Shown here one piece after another: positions 9,120 to 15,602 of a DNA stretch of 34,657 nucleotides; the first letter of the stretch is position 1; the number at the start of each line of letters is the position of its first letter. The translations under genes and the position numbers were made by a program. The DNA is taken from NCBI GenBank assembly GCA_030539175.1, contig JAUNSN010000010.1:1-34657 (forward strand), in the 5' to 3' direction. Origin of the DNA: a bacterium. GTDB lineage: Bacteria; Bacillota_I; Bacilli_A; RF39; UBA660. The notes beneath the pieces were generated by a model, which saw only the letters and a list, made by a program, of their open reading frames with translations, made no database searches and was not told where the DNA came from.

Positions 9120-9160
9120 AAAATAACTAATCTAAAGAGGTTAGTTATTTTGTTTATTTA
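9120..9160 (+). terminator. Rho-independent terminator after the alaS operon
   Basis: Stem arms 9120-9133 and 9138-9151 (13-14 bp including one G-U pair) close on a four-base loop, aaag, and are followed by tgtttattta. The 282-base gap 9061-9342 holds this terminator and the likely pfkB promoter, and nothing else recognisable. Confidence 0.85.
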
Positions 9161-9288
9161 TAAATTATCTTACTAAAAGAGATGGAAACTATAATAATTC
9201 TTATTAAAGTTTATATAAATATCCTTTATTATTAATAGTAGTACTAAAAAAGTTGCTAATATCTATAGAAAAAAATCAATCTAAAATA

Positions 9289-9322
9289 TTGCTATTTGTG
9301 TTTCTTTTTGATAATATATAAT
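9289..9322 (+). promoter_or_regulatory. Candidate promoter for the sugar kinase operon
   Basis: TTGCTA at 9289-9294 is followed by an AT-rich stretch with two overlapping -10 candidates, gataat (9310-9315, 15-base spacer) and tataat (9317-9322, 22-base spacer). Neither spacing is ideal, so the exact -10 is uncertain. RBS aaggag follows, then ATG 9343. Confidence 0.4.
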
Positions 9323-9342
9323 ACAGTAAGGAGAGTAGATTA

Positions 9343-10242
9343 ATGAAAGTATTATGTATTGGTAGTATAACTTATGATATGAGTTTTATGACAAATGAAT
9401 ATCCTAAAGAAAATATAAAATATCGTTTTGATAAAAGAGTTGATTGTGGGGGAGGACAGGCCTCTAATGTTGCTTATTTGTTAAGTAAATGGGGAATAGA
9501 TACATATATGGCTGGAGTTGTCGGTAATGATGATTTTGGTAGAAAAATAATATCAGAGTTTACTGATATTGGTGTTGATACAACTAATGTTGAAATAAAT
9601 GACAATACAGATACGAGAATAAGCTTTATTATTATAAATACTTCTAATGGAAAAAGAACAGTGTTTTCATATAGTGAACCAAATTCAACAATGAATAATA
9701 AAAATATAAAACTTGATGTAGATTATGTATTAGTCGATGGACAACACAATGAAACAGCTATTAATTTTTTAAATGATAATATGGGTGTAGTTAGTATAAT
9801 GGATGCTGATCGAGTAACAACAGAAAATATTAAATTAGCTAAAATGGTTGATTATTTAGTTACCTCAAAAGGTTTTGCAGAACAATATACGAACATAACT
9901 ATAGATACATCTGATGTCAATACATTAATTAATGCATATAAGAAGTTAAAAGAAGATTTTGAAGGAGAGATTGTTATAACTTTAGAAGATAAAGGCTGTA
10001 TATATGAGGAAAAAGGTGAAATAAAGATTATGCCTGCTTATTCATGTAAGGCTGTAGATACAACTGGAGCTGGTGATATATTCCATGGAGCTTTTGTATA
10101 TGGATTAATGTGTGGTTATAGTTATGAAGACGTTATTAGAATCTCTAATATTGCTGGTGGTTTGTCAGTTAGAAAAGTTGGTAGTAGATACTCTATTCCC
10201 CATATTAAAGAAGTGTTGAATGTTTATGATAAAACTAAATAA
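9343..10242 (+). CDS. PfkB/ribokinase-family carbohydrate or nucleoside kinase
   Basis: A 299-residue soluble kinase of the PfkB superfamily. The N-terminal signature GGGQASNVAYLLSKWG (about 33-48) matches the substrate-binding GG...N.A...LG pattern. The C-terminal signature DTTGAGDIFHGAFVYG contains the anion hole and catalytic aspartate (the D of GAGD, about 243). Its length is typical. The family includes ribokinase, fructokinase, 1-phosphofructokinase and nucleoside kinases, and I cannot assign the substrate. Its 3' end overlaps the Smr gene by 23 bases, so the two are co-transcribed. RBS aaggag is well placed. Confidence 0.9.
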   Translation: MKVLCIGSITYDMSFMTNEYPKENIKYRFDKRVDCGGGQASNVAYLLSKWGIDTYMAGVVGNDDFGRKIISEFTDIGVDTTNVEINDNTDTRISFIIINTSNGKRTVFSYSEPNSTMNNKNIKLDVDYVLVDGQHNETAINFLNDNMGVVSIMDADRVTTENIKLAKMVDYLVTSKGFAEQYTNITIDTSDVNTLINAYKKLKEDFEGEIVITLEDKGCIYEEKGEIKIMPAYSCKAVDTTGAGDIFHGAFVYGLMCGYSYEDVIRISNIAGGLSVRKVGSRYSIPHIKEVLNVYDKTK

Positions 10243-10501
10243 TATCTTTTTATCGTTGTTACCACAACTTGATTTACATGGCTATGATAGAGAAAGTGCG
10301 ATTGTTTTAGTTAATGATTTTATTGAAGAGAATACCATGTTAGGTAAGAATAAAGTAGTAATAATTCATGGTATAGGAAGTGGAATAATAAAAAATACAG
10401 TACATAGTACTTTATCATCAAATAAACAAGTCATATCCTTTAATCTCGATAGAACTAATTTAGGTTGTACGATAGTAAATTTACAAATAAAAAATATCTG
10501 A
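10220..10501 (+). CDS. Stand-alone Smr-domain protein
   Basis: A 93-residue protein that is essentially one Smr domain, as found at the C-terminus of MutS2. Hallmarks are LDLHGYDRESA (about 16-26) and VVIIHGIGSGIIKNTV (about 46-61), the LDxH and HGxGxGxL motifs that form the nuclease or RNA-binding site. The start lies inside the kinase gene and is uncertain: ATG 10220 or ATG 10226, neither with a strong ribosome site, which suggests coupling to the kinase. Stand-alone Smr proteins act on nucleic acid, and some are RNA endonucleases in ribosome rescue. Confidence 0.85.
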   Translation: MFMIKLNNIFLSLLPQLDLHGYDRESAIVLVNDFIEENTMLGKNKVVIIHGIGSGIIKNTVHSTLSSNKQVISFNLDRTNLGCTIVNLQIKNI

Positions 10502-10552
10502 TAATCAATTATAATTTCTAGTCATTTATAATATTCTAAACTCTAGTTAATT

Positions 10553-10561
10553 CATACCATA
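10553..10561 (+). promoter_or_regulatory. Mother-cell sigma-like -10 element upstream of the coat gene
   Basis: CATAccaTA at 10553-10561 matches the -10 of sigma-K promoters (CATAnnnTA) and is close to that of sigma-E. It lies 22 bases upstream of the coat gene start with RBS aggagg between. I could not place a good -35 (AC 16-17 bases upstream, or ATA), so this is only a suggestion. It fits a gene expressed late in the mother cell. Confidence 0.4.
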
Positions 10562-10583
10562 ATGTAGATAGGAGGAAACTTAT

Positions 10584-10805
10584 ATGTTTTGTAATCAAGG
10601 TATGAGACAAGAAATGCCATTTGGTGGAGGAGAAAATTTTATTGATATAGATATTAATAATGCTGCTACTGCCAGTGCAAATGCTACAGTTATGCCTTCA
10701 ATGATGGCTCAACCACAAATGTCTAGTTGTGCTAGCCCAATTGTTGAAGCTGGACAAGAAAGAGTAATACATAGAAATTTCGTACATGAAGTACCACAAG
10801 ATTGA
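10584..10805 (+). pseudogene. CotD-like spore coat protein, N-terminal half (interrupted)
   Basis: This half has 72 native codons and then a codon and stop supplied by inserted DNA. It is low-complexity (GGGENFIDIDINNAATASANATVMPSMMAQPQM) and then enters ERVIHRNFVHEVPQ, which resembles the conserved V-x-H-x-x-x-HEVPH segment of CotD-like coat proteins, where CPxHTRIxNHH should follow. Instead the frame runs into GAT TGA. The missing continuation is at 19834-19968 in matching phase. RBS aggagg precedes ATG 10584. A mother-cell sigma-like -10 is upstream. If the intervening 9,034 bp excises precisely, a 116-residue protein results. Unexcised, the product is a 73-residue truncation. I regard this as a split gene that may be conditionally restored. 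Confidence 0.8.
10797..10800. repeat. Left attachment-site core (caag)
   Basis: The tetranucleotide caag is the only sequence shared by the left junction (ccacaag/attgat) and the right junction (gggcaag/gacatg) at 19831-19834. It occupies the glutamine codon plus one base in both cotD halves, so recombination there restores the frame. Large serine recombinases exchange at a 2-bp core, which would lie within this tetranucleotide. Confidence 0.65.
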
Positions 10806-10853
10806 TAATTTATGTAAGACTATTAAAATCAAGGTTTAAATAAGTAGAAATTT

Positions 10854-10885
10854 AAGGCATTTTGATGAAGAATGTCTTTTTATGT
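10854..10885 (+). terminator. Hairpin just inside the left end
   Basis: Arms 10854-10861 and 10871-10878 (8 bp, one G-U) with a nine-base loop are followed by tttttat. It would stop transcription entering from the cotD promoter before the restriction genes. Confidence 0.55.
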
Positions 10886-10930
10886 GGTAAAATAGGAAGT
10901 AGTTATAAAACTTGAGTTATGGAGGTATTT

Positions 10931-11128
10931 ATGAAATATAAAATAATAATTGAAGAAACTATTTCTCAAGAATTTGAAGTAGAAGCAAATTCATTGGAAG
11001 AAGCACAATCTAAAGCAATAGATGAATACAATAATGGAAATATAGTTCTTGAACCAGGCGAGTTACAATCAAAACAAATTAAAGTTATTGATGAAAATAA
11101 TAAAGAATTAGAATGGAAAGAGTTTTAA
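10931..11128 (+). CDS. dpnD: DpnD/PcfM-like small protein
   Basis: A 65-residue acidic protein. Its sequence runs MKYKIIIEETISQEFEVEA, then SLEEAQSKAIDEYNNGNIVL and ends in WKEF. This is the pattern of the DpnD-PcfM family, whose founding member accompanies the DpnI restriction gene in pneumococcus. Its molecular role is unknown. The start is ATG 10931, with ggaggt at 10921-10926. An earlier ATG at 10919 lies across that site and is rejected. The dpnI-like gene begins two bases after its stop, so they form an operon. In pneumococcus the order is dpnC-dpnD. Here dpnD comes first. Confidence 0.75.
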   Translation: MKYKIIIEETISQEFEVEANSLEEAQSKAIDEYNNGNIVLEPGELQSKQIKVIDENNKELEWKEF

Positions 11129-11130
11129 TT

Positions 11131-11895
11131 ATGGAGCTATGTTTTAATCAAGGACTGGCTTTAGGATATAAAAATGAGTCACAAAGAGTCAGGGCAATGA
11201 GTGAAGATTGGATTGCTAATAATATTGGTTGTCCATGCTGTGGATATCATAAACTTAACCATTATGAAAATAATAGACCTGTTGCTGATTTTTATTGTGA
11301 GAATTGTGGAGAAACATTTGAATTAAAAAGTAAAAGTGGACCATTGGGAAGAAAAATAGTTGATGGAGCTTATAAAACTGCAATAGAAAGAATTACTAGT
11401 AATACTAATCCTAGTTTATTTGTTTTACAATATAATGAATATAGTGTAGTAAATTTAGAAATAATACCAAAATACTTTTTTACACCTAATATCATTGAAG
11501 CAAGAAAGCCACTTGCAGAAAGTGCTAGAAGGCATGGATGGCAGGGATGTAATATTATATTTGGAGATATACCAGAACAGGGTAGAATTCCTATAATAAA
11601 AGATAAAGAACTAATAGAACAAGAAAAAGTAGTTAATGAATTTGAAAAAACTACCATGTTAAAAGTAAATGATATATCAAAAAGAGGATGGTTATTTGAT
11701 ATATTAAAATGCGTTAATTCTATTAGAAAAGATGAATTTACTTTAAATGATATGTATAAGTTTGAAGAAAAGTTAAAAAAGATTCATCCAGATAATAATA
11801 ATGTAAAGCCAAAAATAAGACAACAATTACAATTATTAAGAGATAAAGGATATATAGAATTTATTGGTAATGGTATTTATAGAAAAATTAGTTAA
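11131..11895 (+). CDS. dpnC: DpnI-type methyl-directed restriction endonuclease
   Basis: A 254-residue protein, the same length as R.DpnI, which cuts Gm6ATC only when the adenine is methylated. From recall of DpnI, similarity covers the whole length. The PD-(D/E)XK catalytic residues fall at the same numbers: D53 in NRPVADFY, E64 and K66 in FELKSK. The structural zinc cysteines are C34/C37 (CPCC) and C56/C59 (CENC). KPLAESARRHGWQGCNI and the C-terminal winged helix (FTLNDMYKFEEKL, KIRQQLQLLRDKGYIEF) also match. Start ATG 11131 corresponds to the DpnI N-terminus MEL. No methylase is present or needed: the host must simply lack GATC adenine methylation. It is followed by a terminator. The inferred role is defence against dam-methylated phage and plasmids. 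Confidence 0.93.
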   Translation: MELCFNQGLALGYKNESQRVRAMSEDWIANNIGCPCCGYHKLNHYENNRPVADFYCENCGETFELKSKSGPLGRKIVDGAYKTAIERITSNTNPSLFVLQYNEYSVVNLEIIPKYFFTPNIIEARKPLAESARRHGWQGCNIIFGDIPEQGRIPIIKDKELIEQEKVVNEFEKTTMLKVNDISKRGWLFDILKCVNSIRKDEFTLNDMYKFEEKLKKIHPDNNNVKPKIRQQLQLLRDKGYIEFIGNGIYRKIS

Positions 11896-11925
11896 GGTAT
11901 CAAATTTGGTACCTCTTTTATTTTA
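11895..11925 (+). terminator. Terminator after dpnD-dpnC
   Basis: Arms aggtatc (11895-11901) and ggtacct (11908-11914) pair with one G-U around aaattt and are followed by cttttatttta. The left arm begins at the dpnC stop. Confidence 0.8.
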
Positions 11926-11985
11926 TAAGGAAAGTTAATGATTGGTGTGCAAGTTTCTTATCCTGCTTTTATTTTAACCTTTAAG

Positions 11986-12032
11986 TAATACTAATTATAA
12001 AGTTATTAATAAAATAACTTTAATTAGTATTA
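11986..12032. repeat. Long AT-rich inverted repeat upstream of the recombinase operon
   Basis: Arms 11986-12007 and 12013-12032 are complementary over 20 bp with a two-base bulge and a five-base loop. No T-run follows. It lies 46 bases before the small ORF that precedes the recombinase, so it may be an operator or a recombinase/accessory binding site rather than a terminator. The rest of 11926-12077 shows nothing else. Confidence 0.6.
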
Positions 12033-12077
12033 AAACAAACTACAAAGAAATAAGTTTAAGTGAGGAGCTTATAACTT

Positions 12078-12245
12078 ATGAATAAATTAAAAATTAATAT
12101 TATTTATGGAGATGAATCTATCAATGAAATAATAATTAAATCATTAATAAATGATATAAAGAACAACTTAAAAAGTATTTGCAATCAACATAAGTATGAG
12201 ATACCATCATCATGTACTTATTTAAATCAAGATAAGGTAAGTTAA
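12078..12245 (+). CDS. Small protein encoded just upstream of the serine recombinase
   Basis: A 55-residue ORF, MNKLKINIIYGDESINEIII through to SCTYLNQDKVS, with a good ribosome site (gaggag at 12062-12067). Its TAA is directly followed by the recombinase ATG with no gap, so the two are translationally linked. Recombinase operons of Firmicutes often carry such small leading ORFs. It is a candidate accessory factor, possibly a recombination directionality factor, but that is inference from position alone. No motif recognised. Confidence 0.7.
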   Translation: MNKLKINIIYGDESINEIIIKSLINDIKNNLKSICNQHKYEIPSSCTYLNQDKVS

Positions 12246-13811
12246 ATGAGTGATTATTTAAATAAGATTTATAATGTCGGTGTATATATAAGATTATCGG
12301 CGAGTGATGATGATAAAACAATGATGAGCGAAAGTATAACTAATCAAAAAAGTTTACTAACTCAATATATATCCGAAAATAATTTAAGAGTATATGATTA
12401 TTATATTGATGATGGTTTTAGTGGAACAAACTTTGATAGACCTGCCTTTAACAGATTATTAAGTGATATAGAAGCAAATAAAATTAATATGGTTATTACT
12501 AAAGATATGTCTAGGCTTGGTAGAGATTATATTGGTACTGGTAATTTAATTGAAAAGTATTTTCCTGAACATAATGTTAGATATATTGCCGTAACTGATA
12601 ATATTGATACTTTTTTAGATAATTCTAATAATGATATTGCCCCATTTAAAGCAATAATGAATGATATGTATGCTAAAGATATATCTAAAAAAATAAAGTC
12701 TAGTTTAACTGCAAAAATGAAAGATGGTAAATATGTAGGAGGTAGATGTCCATTTGGATATAAGAATGATCAAACAGATAAGAATCATTTAATCATAAAT
12801 GAAGAACAAGCGGTTATAGTTAGAAGAATATTTGAGTTATCACTAAAAGGATTAACAAGCTATAAAATTGCAAAGAAACTAACTGAAGAAAATGTTAAAA
12901 CACCTGCTCTTTATTATGAGTTTAATTGGAGAAGTAATTATAATAAAAAAATAGGACAGTGGCATTCTAAAACAATTAAGGATATTTTAACTAATAGAAT
13001 TTATACAGGAGATTTAGTTCAACATAAAAGAATGAAAGTAAATTATAAAGTAAAGAAAGTAATAAAAGTAAATCCAATTAATCAAATAGTAGTAGAAAAT
13101 ACACATGATGCAATTATTGATAAAGAAACATTTAATGAAGTACAAAAAAGGTTACCTAAGAATATAGGAAGAAACGAAAAGAAAGAACACCATTTATTAG
13201 ATGGATTACTTTATTGTGGAGACTGCGGTCATAGAATATCAGTCACACCTAGAAGAAAAAAAGATAATAGGTGTTATACTATATGTAATTATTATAGAAC
13301 ATATATAAATAAAAATTATTGTACAACACACTCAAATAATTATGATACATTAGAAAGTATGATTATAGATACTTTAAAAGATATTTGTTTAAAGTATGTA
13401 GATAACAAAAAAATAAAATCAAAAGTAATTAATAATTTAAATGAAAATAATAAGTATTTATATAAAAAAGAAATAAAAAAATTAGAAAATGAAATTCAAA
13501 ATATAAATGATAATTTAGATAATATATATATTGATAAATTAAATAAAAAAATAACTGAAGAGCAGTTTGTTAGAGTAAAACTTAAATTAGATAATGAATT
13601 AAAATTAAAGCAAAAGAAATATACTGACCTAAATAATAATTTATTAGATACTCAAGATAATGAATCTAAAAGCAAATTAATAGATAATTATATAGATGAA
13701 TGTTTAATTATGAAAAAATTATCAAGAGAGTTAATCGTTAATTTAATAGATAAAATTATTATATATGATGATAAAAGAATAGATTTGAAAGTTTCTTTTA
13801 ATATAGAATAG
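12246..13811 (+). CDS. Large serine recombinase (site-specific integrase/excisionase)
   Basis: A 521-residue large serine recombinase. Domains: resolvase catalytic domain (about 8-155) with the nucleophile S18 in GVYIRLSAS, DDGFSGTNFDRPAF and DMSRLGRDYIGTG, then a recombinase DNA-binding domain (about 165-270; GGRCPFGY), a zinc ribbon (about 320-360; CGDCG, later C and C) and a coiled coil (about 390-480) rich in K, E, N and L that controls synapsis direction. All landmark residues are present and the length is full, so it should be active. It is the only recombinase in the interrupting unit, so the natural enzyme for its integration and excision. It is transcribed toward the right end but located 1.4 kb from the left junction, not right at an end as is usual, which fits a composite element. 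Confidence 0.95.
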   Translation: MSDYLNKIYNVGVYIRLSASDDDKTMMSESITNQKSLLTQYISENNLRVYDYYIDDGFSGTNFDRPAFNRLLSDIEANKINMVITKDMSRLGRDYIGTGNLIEKYFPEHNVRYIAVTDNIDTFLDNSNNDIAPFKAIMNDMYAKDISKKIKSSLTAKMKDGKYVGGRCPFGYKNDQTDKNHLIINEEQAVIVRRIFELSLKGLTSYKIAKKLTEENVKTPALYYEFNWRSNYNKKIGQWHSKTIKDILTNRIYTGDLVQHKRMKVNYKVKKVIKVNPINQIVVENTHDAIIDKETFNEVQKRLPKNIGRNEKKEHHLLDGLLYCGDCGHRISVTPRRKKDNRCYTICNYYRTYINKNYCTTHSNNYDTLESMIIDTLKDICLKYVDNKKIKSKVINNLNENNKYLYKKEIKKLENEIQNINDNLDNIYIDKLNKKITEEQFVRVKLKLDNELKLKQKKYTDLNNNLLDTQDNESKSKLIDNYIDECLIMKKLSRELIVNLIDKIIIYDDKRIDLKVSFNIE

Positions 13812-13824
13812 AAAATAATTGAAC

Positions 13825-13843
13825 TGCACGAAAATGTCGTGCA
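13825..13843. repeat. Short GC-rich hairpin after the recombinase
   Basis: tgcacga and tcgtgca (7 bp, five-base loop) lie 13 bases after the recombinase stop. The following bases are not T-rich, so it could be a weak terminator or an operator for the mazE gene downstream. Confidence 0.5.
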
Positions 13844-13938
13844 ATTAGAATAATAAAATGTAAATAATAATATTAATGATAAATAGCATTAACAAATGTA
13901 TAAACAATGTATATACTATAGATAAAGTAGTTGATATT

Positions 13939-14166
13939 ATGGAAGTAAGATTACAAAAGTGGAGAAATTCTGATGGAATAAGAATTCCTAGTAGTATAAT
14001 TAAAACAAACAATGTTGTTGAATTGCATCAAGAAGATGATAAGATAGTTATTTCAAAACAAAAAAATGATAAAAATTCTTTAAAGGAAAGATTTGCTACA
14101 TACAAAGGTCCAAATTTAGCAAAAGAATTTGAGTGGGATGAGCATAGAGGAAGTGAAATATGGTAG
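13939..14166 (+). CDS. mazE: MazE/AbrB-type antitoxin
   Basis: A 75-residue swapped-hairpin (SpoVT-AbrB) antitoxin. MEVRLQKWRNSDGIRIPSSI is the MazE DNA-binding motif and the acidic tail (FEWDEHRGSEIW) is the toxin-neutralising segment. A longer in-frame start at 13876 is open, but the MazE fold begins at ATG 13939. The ribosome site there is weak (gttgat). Its stop overlaps the start of mazF, as in standard mazEF operons. The partner toxin is broken, so this protein now lacks its cognate. Confidence 0.88.
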   Translation: MEVRLQKWRNSDGIRIPSSIIKTNNVVELHQEDDKIVISKQKNDKNSLKERFATYKGPNLAKEFEWDEHRGSEIW

Positions 14167-14496
14167 AAAAATATATTCCTAAAAGAGGAGATATTGTTTT
14201 TGTTGATTTTGCTCCAACAAAAGGACATGAACAAAAAGGCTATCACTTGTGATAATACTAAGGAATTATGATTTTAATAAGAATACAAAAATGGTTATAG
14301 TGTGTCCAATAACTTCTAATGAAAAAAGTTTTCCAACACATTATTTGTTATAAGATACAAAAAAATACATGTCTCAGTATTATGTGAACATATAATAAGT
14401 ATTGACTTTGAATTTAGAAAGGTAAAGTTTGTTGAAAAAGCATTTACTAATGACTTTGAAGAAGTAATTAGATTGTTTAATGCATGTATTGATTAA
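14160..14496 (+). pseudogene. mazF: MazF toxin, disrupted by two frameshifts
   Basis: Three reading frames together give a MazF/PemK mRNA interferase. Frame 1: MVEKYIPKRGDIVFVDF to GHEQKGYH, then stop at 14250. Frame 2, from about 14246: LVIILRNYDFNKNTKMVIVCPITSNEK, then stop near 14352. Frame 3: VSVLCEHIISIDFEFRKVKFVEKAF to CID and TAA at 14494-14496. The first break removes the expected R-P-x motif after GY and deletes a few codons. The second lies near an A-run. The total length of 337 bases is not a multiple of three. The toxin cannot be made as written, whereas its antitoxin is intact. Confidence 0.88.
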
Positions 14497-14526
14497 TAAT
14501 AAAATATATAATATATTAGTAATATC

Positions 14527-14548
14527 GTACAATTCTTGAATTTTGTAC
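14527..14548. repeat. Inverted repeat downstream of the mazF remnant
   Basis: gtacaa (14527-14532) and ttgtac (14543-14548) flank ttcttgaatt, which can itself pair partly. The T-run is poor. It may be a weak terminator for the mazEF operon. Confidence 0.4.
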
Positions 14549-14591
14549 CTGCTTAGTAGGAGCTTTATTTGATATTCTTTAATATTAATGA

Positions 14592-14620
14592 TTGTAATTT
14601 AACATACAATGTGTTACACT
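14592..14620 (+). promoter_or_regulatory. SigA-type promoter for the lipoprotein
   Basis: TTGTAA at 14592-14597, a 17-base spacer and TACACT at 14615-14620. RBS aaggagga and ATG 14644 follow at normal distance. Confidence 0.65.
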
Positions 14621-14643
14621 AAAACCAGTAAGGAGGAACTGTA

Positions 14644-15081
14644 ATGAAAAAAATTTTATTGGTAATTTGTATATTTACAATGCTATTGACAGGATGCGGA
14701 AACAGTACAACAAGTGAAAAGAAAAATACTAGTGAATCTATTGCCAAAGCAGTTTGTGATGCCCGTTTAGGTAATTTGTCATATGAAGAATATATTGCTT
14801 TATATATTCCCGATGCTCAAGATTATATTCGTAATGAATTAACAAAAGATGACTTTGAAGAACTATTATCAGATGATGCCATAAGCGATTGCACTTATGT
14901 ATACAAGTCTGCTTCACCAGAAGAAGAAGTTCAATGGATCAACGAAGATTTCAGCGAAGAGATGGAAGTTTCTGTTAATTTTAGTGAATGTGAAATATAC
15001 GAAGCAACAGTAGATGGCAGTTATAGTGATATTTATGTTTGTAAATACGAGGATAAATGGTATCTAGGTTATTTTGACTAA
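14644..15081 (+). CDS. Small lipoprotein of unknown function
   Basis: A 145-residue exported lipoprotein. The signal peptide MKKILLVICIFTMLLTGC has a clear lipobox (LLTGC, lipidated cysteine at 18), followed by a Ser/Thr/Lys linker. The mature domain is acidic (SYEEYIALYIPDAQDYI, DDFEELLSDDAI) and ends in YVCKYEDKWYLGYFD, the strand-turn-strand ending typical of small lipoproteins of the DUF4878/NTF2-like kind. That family assignment is tentative. It has its own promoter and ribosome site, and its codon use is slightly less AT-biased than its neighbours. As cargo it may alter the host surface. Confidence 0.85.
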   Translation: MKKILLVICIFTMLLTGCGNSTTSEKKNTSESIAKAVCDARLGNLSYEEYIALYIPDAQDYIRNELTKDDFEELLSDDAISDCTYVYKSASPEEEVQWINEDFSEEMEVSVNFSECEIYEATVDGSYSDIYVCKYEDKWYLGYFD

Positions 15082-15114
15082 ATAATTAAATTTTAAAATA
15101 CTATGTAAATGTTT

Positions 15115-15175
15115 AAAAGACTTTTTATATTTTTAGCTATTTGTGGTTAATTATATAATTAATGTCTTTTTTTTG
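15115..15175 (+). terminator. Terminator after the lipoprotein
   Basis: aaaagac at 15115-15121 can pair with gtctttt at about 15164-15170, enclosing a long AT-rich loop with further partial pairing. It is followed by a run of T residues. Confidence 0.5.
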
Positions 15176-15204
15176 TTTTATTAATCATTATAATTAATAA
15201 AACA
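15174..15204. repeat. 12-bp inverted repeat upstream of the toxin-antitoxin promoter
   Basis: tgttttattaat (15174-15185) and attaataaaaca (15193-15204) are perfect complements with a seven-base loop. It lies just upstream of the 22-bp palindrome at 15213 and may belong to the same regulatory region. Confidence 0.6.
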
Positions 15205-15212
15205 TAAAAAAT

Positions 15213-15234
15213 AAAATTATCAATTGATAATTTT
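15213..15234. promoter_or_regulatory. 22-bp perfect palindrome: likely antitoxin operator
   Basis: Bases 15213-15234 equal their own reverse complement with no loop. The palindrome covers the -35 box (TTGATA, 15224-15229) of the toxin-antitoxin promoter. A perfect palindrome over a -35 is the layout expected for autorepression by a dimeric HTH antitoxin, here the protein at 15603. Confidence 0.75.
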
Positions 15235-15253
15235 GTACAAGACATGCTATAAT
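15224..15253 (+). promoter_or_regulatory. SigA-type promoter for the MqsR-like/Panacea operon
   Basis: TTGATA at 15224-15229, an 18-base spacer and consensus TATAAT at 15248-15253. The toxin ATG follows at 15272, behind ggtgatgtgat. Confidence 0.75.
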
Positions 15254-15271
15254 TCTATTAGGTGATGTGAT

Positions 15272-15592
15272 ATGACTGTTACGCAAATAGTAAACTTATT
15301 ACATAAATCCATTGCCAATAAAACCTATGACTTTGTTCCAACCGAAAAAAACAGGAATTCAAGAAGGAAATATGGCCTTACAATGTTCGATGTTGAAGAA
15401 TTTTTGTTATCAATATCAAAACAAGATTTAGCAAAAGGACCAAGAAGTGATAGAGATGTTCCCGGTGATGAGATATTTATTTTTAAGAAAGAAATTTTAA
15501 ATGATGTAACATTTTATGTAAAAATTAAAAAAGATAAGAAAGTTAGATATAATATAATTAAAATACTTTCTTGCCACGAAGATGAAAATTAG
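15272..15592 (+). CDS. MqsR-like toxin
   Basis: A 106-residue protein placed first in a two-gene operon with an MqsA-type HTH antitoxin. The segments GLTMFDVEEFLLSISKQDLAKG and DVTFYVKIKKDKKVRYNIIKIL match the MqsR-like RNase toxin layout: a helix with 'hxxFhxxLsxxDhxKsxxs', then beta strands carrying conserved Lys and Tyr residues. E. coli MqsR is 98 residues. I base the call on this pattern plus operon context, so it is probable rather than certain. Toxin-first order is also that of mqsRA. The gene has its own promoter with an overlapping palindrome. Expected activity is mRNA cleavage that arrests growth. Confidence 0.7.
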   Translation: MTVTQIVNLLHKSIANKTYDFVPTEKNRNSRRKYGLTMFDVEEFLLSISKQDLAKGPRSDRDVPGDEIFIFKKEILNDVTFYVKIKKDKKVRYNIIKILSCHEDEN

Positions 15593-15602
15593 GAGGGAAA
15601 AC

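Noticed and set aside
10584-10805. Treating the 73-codon ORF as a complete small protein
   Set aside because: It ends two codons after a conserved coat-protein motif is cut, and the matching continuation exists at 19834 in phase. The truncated form is an outcome of insertion.
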